Assembly: GCF_002155685.1 (NCBI RefSeq)
Contig: NZ_MUYK01000001.1
Span: 124,001-188,000, forward strand
Source: Erythrobacter colymbi
GTDB taxonomy: Bacteria > Pseudomonadota > Alphaproteobacteria > Sphingomonadales > Sphingomonadaceae
Direction of reading: 5' to 3'
DNA: 64,000 nucleotides
Shown here: one piece after another, positions 1-7,649 of the stretch
Layout of the letters: each line of letters starts with the position of its first letter
Position numbering within the stretch: position 1 is the first letter of the stretch
Made by a program: the position numbers and the translations under genes
Notes under the pieces: model-generated
What the model was told of the DNA's origin: nothing
Databases searched by the model: none
The model's input: the letters and a program-made list of their open reading frames with translations, nothing else

Positions 1-1035
1 ACCTATGCCACCTGGAGCGGGCAGGGCGCCGAGATGCTCGTGCAGGGCTATGTCACCGCGCGTGACGATGGCCGGCTGGTGGTCGGCTGCTATCTCTACG
101 ACGTGCAGCTCCAGCAGCAACTGGTGCGCGAGGGCTGGGTGGTCGCGCCCGGCGACTGGCGTCGCGCGGCGCACAAGTGCTCTGACCTCATCTTCTCGCG
201 CCTCACCGGCGAGAGCCCGTTCTTCGACAGCCGCATCGCCTATATTGCCGAGACCGGGCCGAAGGACCGCCGGGTCAAGCGCCTTGCGGTGATGGACTCG
301 GACGGCGCGAACCACCGCTTCCTTACACTGGGGAGCGCCACCGCGCTCACCCCGCGCTATTCGCCCGACTATTCGAAGATCCTCTACCTCTCCTATGTCG
401 ACGGCAATCCGCGCATCTATGTCTACGACATCGGCAGCGGCAAGCAGACGCTGGTGACCGAGAACAAGAACCCCACCATCGCCCCGCGCTGGTCGCCCGA
501 TGGCAAGTCGATCCTGTTCTCGATGGCGGTCGCGGGCAACACCGACATCTACCGCATCCCCGCAACTGGCGGCACGGCGATCAAGCTGACCGACAGCCCC
601 GGGATCGACGTCGGCGGCTCCTACTCGCCCGATGGCACCAAGATCGTGTTCGAAAGCGACCGTTCGGGCAGCCAGCAATGCTACGTCATGGACGCCGACG
701 GGAAGAACCAGAAGCGCATCAGCTTCTTCGGCGGGCGCTGCGCCACGCCCGAATGGAGCCCGCGCGGCGACCAGATCGCCTTCACGCGGATCGCGGGCGA
801 CTTCAACGTCGCGGTGATGAACACCGGCGGCGGCGGGGTGCGCGTGCTGACCAAGGGCTGGCAGGACGAGGCCCCCACATGGGCGCCCAACGGCCGCATC
901 ATCCAGTTCTTCCGCACCGAAAAGAACACCGGGCGTTCGGGCATCTGGCAGGTCGATCTGACCGGCCAGAACGAACGCCGCCTGCCCACCCCGGTTGACG
1001 CCTCCGACCCCGCCTGGGGCCCGATCCGCCCCTGA
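1..1035 (+). CDS. tolB: Tol-Pal system beta-propeller protein TolB (5' truncated by window edge)
   Basis: The reading frame is open from the first base, so the start codon and signal peptide lie outside the window. 344 residues are visible. They show the end of the TolB N-terminal domain (WSGQGAEMLVQGYV) and then a series of propeller blades with SPDG-type turns (SPDYSKI, SPDGKSI, SPDGTKI, SPRGDQI). TolB is periplasmic and links the inner-membrane TolQRA complex to the lipoprotein Pal, supporting outer-membrane constriction at division. The pal gene follows after 28 bp with its own ribosome binding site, the standard tol-pal order. Confidence 0.95.
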   Translation, partial: TYATWSGQGAEMLVQGYVTARDDGRLVVGCYLYDVQLQQQLVREGWVVAPGDWRRAAHKCSDLIFSRLTGESPFFDSRIAYIAETGPKDRRVKRLAVMDSDGANHRFLTLGSATALTPRYSPDYSKILYLSYVDGNPRIYVYDIGSGKQTLVTENKNPTIAPRWSPDGKSILFSMAVAGNTDIYRIPATGGTAIKLTDSPGIDVGGSYSPDGTKIVFESDRSGSQQCYVMDADGKNQKRISFFGGRCATPEWSPRGDQIAFTRIAGDFNVAVMNTGGGGVRVLTKGWQDEAPTWAPNGRIIQFFRTEKNTGRSGIWQVDLTGQNERRLPTPVDASDPAWGPIRP

Positions 1036-1063
1036 TTTTCACGACGAGAAAGGAACACAAGCG

Positions 1064-1585
1064 ATGAACACCAAGCTTGCGACTATCCTGCTGCTGGCCT
1101 CGGCCACCGGCCTTGCCGCCTGTTCGAAGAAGGCGCCCGAGACCACCCCGCCCCCGCCGCTGACCACGCCGACCACCGCGCCCACCGCAACGCCGACCTC
1201 GACCCCGAACGGCCCCGCTATCGGCACGCAGGCGCATTTCGCGCAGGCCGTGGGTTCCTCGACCACGATCTACTTCGACACCGATCGCTACAATGTGGAT
1301 ACGCAGGATGCCGCCGCGCTTCAGGCGCAGGCACAGTATTTCGCGCGCTATCCGCAGATCACATTCACCATCGAAGGCCACGCCGACGAGCGCGGCACGC
1401 GCGAATACAACCTCGCGCTGGGCGAGCGCCGTGCCAATGCGGCCAAGGCCTACCTCGTCAGCCTCGGCGTCGATCCGAACCGCATTTCGGTGCTGAGCTA
1501 CGGCAAGGAGCGCCCGGTCGCTCTCGCCTCGAACGAAGCGGCCTGGGCGCAGAACCGCCGCGCCGCGAGCGTGATCATCAACTGA
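1064..1585 (+). CDS. pal: Peptidoglycan-associated lipoprotein Pal
   Basis: The protein has 173 residues. The ATG at 1064 is preceded by GAAAGGA at a normal distance, and it begins a short lipoprotein signal ending in LAAC, so Cys20 should be the lipidated residue. A Pro/Thr-rich linker (about residues 25-50) leads to an OmpA-like peptidoglycan-binding domain. That domain has the signatures YFDTDRY, GHADERGTREYN and LGERRA. Pal anchors the outer membrane to peptidoglycan and binds TolB, encoded immediately upstream. Length and domain order are typical of the family. Confidence 0.96.
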   Translation: MNTKLATILLLASATGLAACSKKAPETTPPPPLTTPTTAPTATPTSTPNGPAIGTQAHFAQAVGSSTTIYFDTDRYNVDTQDAAALQAQAQYFARYPQITFTIEGHADERGTREYNLALGERRANAAKAYLVSLGVDPNRISVLSYGKERPVALASNEAAWAQNRRAASVIIN

Positions 1586-1735
1586 TCAGCCCTGCAGCAG
1601 GTCGCTCGAAAGGGCGACCTGCTCGGCCGCGACCGGGGCTTCGATCCCCGCCAGTTCGCGCGCGCCGGTGACCACGCACAGCCCCGCGAGCGCAAGCACG
1701 CAGAACAGGCTGGAGAGGGTCAGTTGCTGGCTCAT
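1586..1735 (-). CDS. Small single-pass or exported hypothetical protein (49 aa)
   Basis: The ATG at 1735 has a good upstream ribosome binding site (AAAGGACGA, read on the minus strand). The product starts MSQQLTLSSLF and has one hydrophobic segment (about residues 8-24), followed by a short acidic and alanine-rich tail. It could be a membrane peptide or a cleaved small secreted protein. I do not recognise a family. It is convergent with pal, and its last codons form the strong hairpin described separately. The clear ribosome binding site and the signal-like N-terminus are the reasons to keep it. Confidence 0.55.
   Translation of the reverse strand: MSQQLTLSSLFCVLALAGLCVVTGARELAGIEAPVAAEQVALSSDLLQG
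1596..1623. terminator. Strong hairpin between convergent pal and a small ORF
   Basis: AGCAGGTCGC (1596-1605) pairs perfectly with GCGACCTGCT (1614-1623) around an 8-nt loop. It sits 11 bp after the pal stop, inside the 3' end of the convergent small ORF. There is no U-run, so it may be a factor-dependent or RNA-stabilising hairpin rather than a full intrinsic terminator. Confidence 0.45.
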
Positions 1736-1873
1736 GGCGTGTCGTCCTTTTGCAATGCAACATTTCACATTGCAACCGGTTCCCGTATTCTCACGCCTTC
1801 CCATTCCCGGCCACTGCGCCTAGATGGGTGACGTGACCCAATCGACCAACGACATGACTCCGGGAGCATCCCG

Positions 1874-2407
1874 GTGAGCCGCGCGCGCCGGTCGATGGAC
1901 TGGGGTTTCCCGCGCTGGCGGCCCTATGGCTCCTCGCAGGAGGCGGCCAATGTGCGCATCTGCGACCGCCACGGCTGCGACGAGCCGGGCGATTGCCCCG
2001 CGCCCAAGGCCCCCAACAGCCGCGACCGGTGGTATTTCTGCCAGAAGCACGCGGCGGAATACAATTCCAAGTGGGACTACTTCGAAGGTCTGGAGCAGGC
2101 CGAGAAGGAAGAGCGCGCCCGGGCCGAGCGGGCCGAAAGCGCAGGCTATGCCGAAAGCGCGCATTACGGCTGGGCCGGATCGGGTGACGGATCACGCAGC
2201 GCCGACGAGATGCGCGCGCTCGAGGTGCTGGGGCTCGAGGCGGATGCCGATTTCAACGCGGTGAAGAAGGCCTACCGCGCGCGCGCCAAGGAAGTGCACC
2301 CCGACGTGAAGCCGGGCGATGCCGAGGCGGCGAAGCAGTTCCAGCTGATCCAGACGGCCTATGAAGTCCTGCGCGCGGCGGAAGAACGGCGCGAGTGGCG
2401 GGGATAG
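1874..2407 (+). CDS. J-domain protein with N-terminal Cys/His cluster
   Basis: The protein has 177 residues from a GTG at 1874; an in-frame ATG at 1895 is a possible alternative start. The C-terminal 60 or so residues form a DnaJ J-domain: ALEVLGLEADADF, then KKAYRARAKE with the invariant HPD tripeptide, then QTAYEVL. The N-terminal half carries Cys30, His33, Cys35, Cys41, Cys56 and His59, an arrangement suited to binding zinc. A short charged coiled-coil-like stretch (EQAEKEERARAERAES) joins the two. It lacks the Gly/Phe and CxxCxGxG regions of DnaJ. It is probably a specialised DnaK co-chaperone, but the client is unknown. Confidence 0.85.
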   Translation: MSRARRSMDWGFPRWRPYGSSQEAANVRICDRHGCDEPGDCPAPKAPNSRDRWYFCQKHAAEYNSKWDYFEGLEQAEKEERARAERAESAGYAESAHYGWAGSGDGSRSADEMRALEVLGLEADADFNAVKKAYRARAKEVHPDVKPGDAEAAKQFQLIQTAYEVLRAAEERREWRG

Positions 2408-2423
2408 TCACTCGGCCCTGATC

Positions 2424-3260
2424 CTAGGCCGAAGGCCCCGCGAACCCCTTGCCCGAGGCATTGATCTGCGGATCGGGGTTGTCGTTCCACCACGGCACGT
2501 CGGTCCAGGGGCGCACGTCGACCTCGTGGCTCCAGCAGTTCCTAGGCTGATGGGCGAGGTGCCAGTAGGTCTCGGCCAGCGCGGCAGGGTCGATCACGCC
2601 GTCGCTGCCCTTGTTCGCCTTGAACGCCTCGAACTTGTCGCCGAGCAGCTTGCCGAGCGTGTCGGGGGCGTCGACCGGGCCGTCGACGATCACGTGGGCG
2701 ACGTGGATGCCCTTGGGCGCGAACTCAGCATTGAGGGTCTGGCACAGCATCCGCCGCCCGCCCATCGCCGCGGCGTGGCTGTGCTGGCCGGCATTGCCGC
2801 GCACCGCCGCCGTCGCCGAGGTGACGAGCAGCGTGCCGTGCGGGCCGCCGTTCGTAGCGCGCTCGACCATTGCCGGGAACAGCGCATGGGCGAGGCGGAA
2901 GACGCCGTAGGTGCCGAGCCGCCAGCCGAGCTCGAAGATGCGGTGCGGGGTCTGGTCGAGCGCGCGGTTCCCGATCTGCGCGCCGAGGTTGTAGAGCGCG
3001 GCGCGGATCGGGCTGATGTCGCGCTCGGTGCGCGCGACCAGCTCCTCGATGCTGCCATCCTCGGCGGCGTTGAGCAGGGTGCCGGAGGCCGAGCCGCCGG
3101 CCGCCTCGATCTCGCCCACCATGCGGGCAAGGCCTTCCTCGTCGCTGCGTCGGGCGAGGACGGCGTGGTAGCCTCCGGCGGCAAAGCGCAGGGCGGCGTT
3201 GCCCCCGATCCCGGCGCCCGCGCCGATGACAAGGAACACGGGTTTGCGGCTGTCGGTCAT
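2424..3260 (-). CDS. Short-chain dehydrogenase-like protein lacking the catalytic Tyr/Lys
   Basis: The protein has 278 residues and a Rossmann nucleotide-binding motif GAGAGIG at about 13-19. The ordinary SDR layout follows, including the NLG motif near 91-93 and VTSAT with Ser148. Where a classical SDR has YxxxK, this protein reads HSHAAAMGGRR (160-170) with neither Tyr nor Lys. The last 60 residues contain several Trp and a PWW motif. The fold assignment is secure, but the ordinary proton-relay chemistry is not possible as written. It may act by another mechanism or as a binding protein. It is transcribed away from the J-domain gene and towards it from the PLP-enzyme side. Confidence 0.85.
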   Translation of the reverse strand: MTDSRKPVFLVIGAGAGIGGNAALRFAAGGYHAVLARRSDEEGLARMVGEIEAAGGSASGTLLNAAEDGSIEELVARTERDISPIRAALYNLGAQIGNRALDQTPHRIFELGWRLGTYGVFRLAHALFPAMVERATNGGPHGTLLVTSATAAVRGNAGQHSHAAAMGGRRMLCQTLNAEFAPKGIHVAHVIVDGPVDAPDTLGKLLGDKFEAFKANKGSDGVIDPAALAETYWHLAHQPRNCWSHEVDVRPWTDVPWWNDNPDPQINASGKGFAGPSA

Positions 3261-3340
3261 GGTGCTTTCTCCCTCCCGCCACCCTGAAACCTCGCCGACC
3301 GCCGGTCAAACAAGTTCAGGATGGCGGAGGGAAAGCGCGG

Positions 3341-4654
3341 CTACACCGCGTCGAGCGCCTGCGCGAAGTCGGCGATCAGGTCGCCCGCGTCCTCGATCCC
3401 GACGCTGATGCGCACGAGGTTGTCGGTGATGCCGAGCAGGTCCTTGCGCGCCTGCGGCACCGAGAGGTGGGTCATCGAGGCGGGGTGGCTCGCCAGCGTC
3501 TCCGTCCCGCCGAGGCTGACGGCGAGCTTGGCGATGGTGAGGTTGTCGAGAAAGCGGAAGCACTCCGCCTCGCCGCCCTTGATGAAGACCGAGAAGGTCG
3601 ATCCGGCGCCGAGGCAGTGGCGGTCGTAGATGTCCTGCTGGCGGGCGTCGCTGATGAAGCCGAGGTAGCCGAGGCCTTCGACCTTCGGGTGATCGCGGAG
3701 GAAGGCGCAGACCTTCGCCGCGTTCTCGCCCGCGCGCTGCATGCGCAGTTCGACCGTCTCGAGACTGCGCAGGAGCATCCACGCGGTGTTGGGGTCGACG
3801 ATCCCGCCCATCGTGTTGCGCAGCGCGCGCACCGGCGCGATCCACTTCTTCGCCCCGGCGATGGAGCCCGCGACGAGGTCGGAATGGCCGCCGACATATT
3901 TGGTCAGCGAGTAGGCGACGATGTCCGCCCCGTGATCGAGGGGCCGCGACCACAGCGGGCCGAGGAAGGTGTTGTCGATCGCAATCGGGCATTCCGGCAG
4001 CGCCGCATCGCGGGCCGCCTGCACCGCCTCGACATCGACCAGCGCGTTGGTGGGGTTGGCGGGGCTCTCGAGGTAGATCATCGCGACCTTGCCGCCGCGC
4101 TCCGCCGCCTGCGCCTTGGCCTTGGCGAGCACCGCGTCCAGTTCCTCGCGGGTCGCGCCGGCGGGGAAGTCGACATAGCTGACGCCGAAGCGGTTCAGCA
4201 CCTTGGCGACGAAGCCCTCCGATGCGGCATAGAGCGGGCCGGAATGGACGATCACGTCGTTCTGGCTGGCATAGGCCATCATCAGGATGCAGATCGCGGT
4301 CATGCCGGAGGAGAAGGTCAGCGCGTCCTCGGCCCCGTCCCACACCGCCAGACGGTCTTCGAGGATCTCCTGATTGGGGCCGTTGAAGCGCGAATAGACG
4401 AGGCCCTCCGCCCCGCCTTCGCGCAGGCCCGTGATGCCTTCGAAGTGGCGCTTGCCTGCGGCCGCGCTCTCGAAGGCGAAGGTGCTGGTGAGGAAGATCG
4501 GCGGCTTGAGCGAGCCTTCCGAGAGCACCGGGTCGAACCCGTGGCCCATCATCAGGGTGGCGGGGCTCAACGGGCGGCCATTGATCTCGCGCTTGGCGGG
4601 TTTGGGCTTGCGGCGCGGGGTGGGTGTTTCAACGGCATCGACGGCGTCGGGCAT
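3341..4654 (-). CDS. Cystathionine gamma-synthase family PLP enzyme
   Basis: The protein has 437 residues with the hallmarks of the Cys/Met-metabolism PLP family: YSRF (87-90) for phosphate binding, SSGMTA, AIDNTF with the cofactor Asp227, and SLTKYVGGHSD with the Schiff-base Lys252. A basic 25-residue N-terminal extension precedes the fold. Close relatives act on cystathionine, methionine or O-acyl-homoserine, and sequence alone does not decide among them, so no gene symbol is given. A strong ribosome binding site AGGAAGG lies 8 nt upstream of the ATG. It is complementary to a hairpin loop in the leader, suggesting translational control linked to sulfur or methyl metabolism. Confidence 0.9.
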   Translation of the reverse strand: MPDAVDAVETPTPRRKPKPAKREINGRPLSPATLMMGHGFDPVLSEGSLKPPIFLTSTFAFESAAAGKRHFEGITGLREGGAEGLVYSRFNGPNQEILEDRLAVWDGAEDALTFSSGMTAICILMMAYASQNDVIVHSGPLYAASEGFVAKVLNRFGVSYVDFPAGATREELDAVLAKAKAQAAERGGKVAMIYLESPANPTNALVDVEAVQAARDAALPECPIAIDNTFLGPLWSRPLDHGADIVAYSLTKYVGGHSDLVAGSIAGAKKWIAPVRALRNTMGGIVDPNTAWMLLRSLETVELRMQRAGENAAKVCAFLRDHPKVEGLGYLGFISDARQQDIYDRHCLGAGSTFSVFIKGGEAECFRFLDNLTIAKLAVSLGGTETLASHPASMTHLSVPQARKDLLGITDNLVRISVGIEDAGDLIADFAQALDAV

Positions 4655-4662
4655 GGGACGCT

Positions 4663-4699
4663 CCTTCCTATTTGCTCACGCTCCCAGGAAGGCGGGAGC
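4663..4699 (-). promoter_or_regulatory. Candidate SD-sequestering pseudoknot (riboswitch-like) in leader of PLP gene
   Basis: On the minus strand, GCTCCC (4699-4694) and GGGAGC (4685-4680) form a perfect 6-bp stem with loop GCCTTCCT. The loop CCTTCCT (4692-4686) is an exact 7-nt complement of the gene's Shine-Dalgarno AGGAAGG (4669-4663), 10 nt beyond the stem. This gives a compact H-type pseudoknot that would hide the ribosome binding site. A further upstream stem CGTTCC/GGAACG lies near 4722-4745. The layout, and the CTTCCTGG then GTGA order, resemble SAM/SAH riboswitches as I recall them, and the downstream enzyme class fits. The ligand is inference. Confidence 0.5.
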
Positions 4700-4822
4700 C
4701 TCTCGGCGAAGGGCAGGGCGCCCGTTCCTAACCTCCGCAGGAACGCCTCTCCGCTGCCACCGCTGTGCTGGATGAAGAGGTATCGCGCGCGCACGATCCT
4801 TTCAAGCGGGGCTCGCAAGATT

Positions 4823-6244
4823 TCACACGAGAGTTGCGATCAACCACACCACGCCAACGATGAGCGGCACCCCCGCAAGGTCAAGCAAGGCGCCTGCAGT
4901 GACCATTCGCTCGATCCGGATGCGCCCCGTCGCCCAGGCGATGGCGTTGGGGCCGGTGCCGGCGGGGAGCATGAAGCCCCAGCTTGCCGCCAGCGCCGCG
5001 GGGAGCGCCAGCAGCACCGGGTCCGCGCCGAGTGCCACCACCAGAGATGCGACCACCGGCACGATCCCCGTCGCGGTTGCGACATTGCTCGCGAACTCGG
5101 TGACCACCACCACCAGCGCGACCACCGCGAGCGCGACCAGCATCAGCGGCCATGCCTCGAGCGGCAGCAGCGCCTTGCCGATCCAGCCCGCGAGCCCCGA
5201 GGCCTGCATCCCCGCCGCCAGCGCCAGCCCGCCGCCGAACATGAAGATCACGCTCCACGGCGCGCGCTCGGCCTCGTGCCACACCAGCAGCGGGCGGCCG
5301 GTGCCGTCGGGGAGGAGAAACAGCGCGAGCGCCGCGATCACCGCGATGGTGCCGTCGGTCCACGATCCGGGCGGCAGCAGCGGCGCGACCAGCGGCTGGC
5401 TGACCCAGGCGATGAAGGTGAGGAGGAACAGCGGCACCAACCGCTTCTCCGGTGTGCTCCAGTTCGCATGGGTTGCGATCGCGGCGCGCGCGGCGGCAAG
5501 GTCGAAGGGATGCGCGGCCACGCGCTGCACCCGCGCCACGATCCACGCGGCGAGCGGCACGCTCAGCAGCACCAGCGGGATGCCGTAGAGCGACCACTCG
5601 GCAAAGGTGATCCGCACGCCCGCGATCTTGTCGAGCAGCCCGACGGCAATCGCATTGGTGGGCGAGCCGACGATGGTGCCGAGCCCGCCGATACTGGCGG
5701 CAAAGGCGATGCCCATCGGCAGCGCGCCCCAGATGCCCTCCTGCCGGGGCGCATCGCCCTCGGGCTCAGCCGAGCCTCCCTCAAGCACCGCCAGCGCCAT
5801 CGGCATCATGATCAGCGCGGTCGAGGTGTTCGAGATGAACATCGAGAGCAACGCGGTCGCCAGCATGAAGGCGACCAGCAGCCGCACCGGGCCGCCACCC
5901 GTCCCCACCGCGCGCAGGATCGCGAGGCTGAGGCGGCGGTGCAGGCCGGTGCGCTCGATCGCGAGGGCGATGAAGGCACCGCCCAGCAGCAGGAACAGGA
6001 TCGGCGAGTAATAGGTCGCCGCGGTCACTTCGGCATTGGAAACCCCGGCGAGCGGCAGGATCACGAAGGGCAGCACTGCGGTCACCGCGAGCGGCACCGC
6101 CTCGGTCATCCACCACGCCGCCATCCACAGCGTCAGCCCCGCCACCAGCCATGCGCCCTCGCCCATGCCGCCGGGCGGGACGGTGAGCGCGGTGAGGGCA
6201 AAGGCCAGCGGGCCGAGGAAAAGGCCGATCCGGCGCGCGGTCAT
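4823..6244 (-). CDS. SLC13/DASS-family sodium:anion symporter
   Basis: The protein has 473 residues, is very hydrophobic and has about 11-12 predicted membrane segments. Two family motifs are visible: SNTSTA near residue 140 and SPTNAI in the middle, the Ser-Asn-Thr and Ser-Pro-Thr elements that form substrate and sodium sites in divalent-anion symporters. The family moves di- and tricarboxylates or sulfate into the cytoplasm with sodium. The start ATG at 6244 follows a structured leader with two hairpins. Its neighbour is the sulfur-amino-acid PLP enzyme, which would fit sulfate, but carboxylate is equally possible. Confidence 0.88.
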   Translation of the reverse strand: MTARRIGLFLGPLAFALTALTVPPGGMGEGAWLVAGLTLWMAAWWMTEAVPLAVTAVLPFVILPLAGVSNAEVTAATYYSPILFLLLGGAFIALAIERTGLHRRLSLAILRAVGTGGGPVRLLVAFMLATALLSMFISNTSTALIMMPMALAVLEGGSAEPEGDAPRQEGIWGALPMGIAFAASIGGLGTIVGSPTNAIAVGLLDKIAGVRITFAEWSLYGIPLVLLSVPLAAWIVARVQRVAAHPFDLAAARAAIATHANWSTPEKRLVPLFLLTFIAWVSQPLVAPLLPPGSWTDGTIAVIAALALFLLPDGTGRPLLVWHEAERAPWSVIFMFGGGLALAAGMQASGLAGWIGKALLPLEAWPLMLVALAVVALVVVVTEFASNVATATGIVPVVASLVVALGADPVLLALPAALAASWGFMLPAGTGPNAIAWATGRIRIERMVTAGALLDLAGVPLIVGVVWLIATLV

Positions 6245-6256
6245 GTCAGGCGGTGC

Positions 6257-6321
6257 TCCCCCGGGGTGTTCTCTCTGCCCGGGGGACTATCAGCCCGAGG
6301 CCTGCACCTGCAAGCCTCGGG
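6257..6321 (-). terminator. Two hairpins between DUF547 gene and SLC13 gene
   Basis: CCCGAGGC (6294-6301) pairs with GCCTCGGG (6314-6321), and TCCCCCGGG (6257-6265) pairs with CCCGGGGGA (6278-6286). Both are perfect stems in the gap after the minus-strand DUF547 stop at 6345 and before the SLC13 start at 6244. The first looks like the end of the DUF547 transcript. The second would lie in the SLC13 leader. Neither has a long U-run. Confidence 0.5.
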
Positions 6322-6344
6322 CCGCTTTGGGCGCCGCAGCGCCG

Positions 6345-7553
6345 CTATTCGACCGCGTTCTTGTTCGGCGGGTCGCCCGGTAGGCTGATGTTGGAGAAGA
6401 ACACCCGCGGATTGAGCTCGCCGCGCCGCTGCATCGTCTGGAGCTTCTGCTTGCGCTGCTTGACCAGATCGCAGGCGGCCTGCCCGAGCTGATCCGAACA
6501 GCCGACGACAGCCAGCGGGCCTTCCGCTGCACCGGGCTCCGACGAGACGAACAGCGAGTTCGGCGGGCGGGCGCCGCCGTGCAGATCGGCGATCTCATGC
6601 TCGTAGATCGACGGCTTGGCGCCGCTGGTATCGGCCAGCAATTCGGCCACCCGCGGCTCGGCATACTTGCCCAGATGCGCGCGCAGATCGGTCTCGAAGG
6701 CGGGGAAATAGAACGGCGCCGCCTCGGCATAGAGGGTCGAGACCGCCAGCGTATCGCCTGCCTTCTGCGTGCCCCGCAGCGAGTTGATGAAATCGGTCGC
6801 GGCGACATCGAGCAGCGAGCCGACATTGTCGCCGGTGAAGGCGTAGCTCTGCAGCTGCGGCCCGCCGATCTCGCCGCGCCAGAAGCCGTAGATCACCTTG
6901 GGATCGCGCCAGTGGCGGTAGACGATCTGCTCGCGGATATCGCGCAGCGACACGGGAATACCGCGCAGATTGATGAAGCGCGCCTCGTCGAGCGGGACGC
7001 CGCCGATCCGGATCTCGCGCGGCTCGCGGACCGGCCACTCCAGCGCGATCTGCTCCATCAGCGCGACATTGTGGAGGTTGAGCCAGAAGGCGAGCTGCTC
7101 ATTGCGCGGCAGGCTGGCGATGTCGACCTCGGCAGCGACCCGTTCGAGATCCTGCCGGTACTCGGTGAAGCTCGCCTTCACATCGTCGTCGAAGAACCGG
7201 AACAGCGCCATCGAACCTTCGAGGCGATAGCGCGACTGGGGTCCGTACTTGATGCGGGTTCCCAGCTGCGCATCGGTGCGGGGTGCGCCCTTGCCGCTCG
7301 AGGGGCCCATGTTGAGGAGGATGCGCTTGAGCGCATAGTCCCAGATCTCGTAATCGATGGTGGTGCGCACCGGATCGGCGGTGGGGGTGAAGATCGCGAG
7401 CCGCTGGTCGGCCGACGAGGCCGCACCCTGCCACTGCGTCGCTGCCGCCGCGTAATGCGGCTCTCCCGCTGTGACGGTTGCCTCCGCCGAGGCAACCGCC
7501 GAAACCGACAGCGCCGAACCAGCCAGCGCTATGAACACCACCTTCCGCTTCAT
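6345..7553 (-). CDS. Exported DUF547-domain protein (first of pair)
   Basis: The protein has 402 residues, and an N-terminal signal peptide ends near residue 23 (VASA). The core has the DUF547 hallmarks: a conserved FTEYRQDLE segment, then NEQLAFWLNLHNVALMEQI, DEARFINLRGIP, RDIREQIVYRHWRDP and YGFWRGEIGGPQL. The tail contains a VVGCSDQLGQAACDL segment and ends after a NISLPGDPPN motif. The biochemical role of the domain is unknown to me. The adjacent downstream-paired gene encodes a clear paralogue that shares nearly every one of these blocks, so the two arose by tandem duplication. Confidence 0.85.
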   Translation of the reverse strand: MKRKVVFIALAGSALSVSAVASAEATVTAGEPHYAAAATQWQGAASSADQRLAIFTPTADPVRTTIDYEIWDYALKRILLNMGPSSGKGAPRTDAQLGTRIKYGPQSRYRLEGSMALFRFFDDDVKASFTEYRQDLERVAAEVDIASLPRNEQLAFWLNLHNVALMEQIALEWPVREPREIRIGGVPLDEARFINLRGIPVSLRDIREQIVYRHWRDPKVIYGFWRGEIGGPQLQSYAFTGDNVGSLLDVAATDFINSLRGTQKAGDTLAVSTLYAEAAPFYFPAFETDLRAHLGKYAEPRVAELLADTSGAKPSIYEHEIADLHGGARPPNSLFVSSEPGAAEGPLAVVGCSDQLGQAACDLVKQRKQKLQTMQRRGELNPRVFFSNISLPGDPPNKNAVE

Positions 7554-7649
7554 CGTCTCTCTCCGACCCGGATGATTGATTCCCGTCGGAAAGAGATGTT
7601 ATCTCAGCAAGATAAACCGCCGATGAACAGCCGTTCAGGTGAGCCGGGC

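Noticed and set aside
4655..4822. Classical SAM-II or cobalamin riboswitch
   Set aside because: I could not find the conserved SAM-II loop sequence or a B12 box. Only the pseudoknot with the ribosome binding site is supported.
3467..6388. Very long plus-strand open frame (973 codons)
   Set aside because: It is antisense to two well-supported minus-strand genes (PLP enzyme and SLC13 symporter). Its product is Arg/His/Gly-rich low-complexity sequence typical of GC-rich shadow frames.
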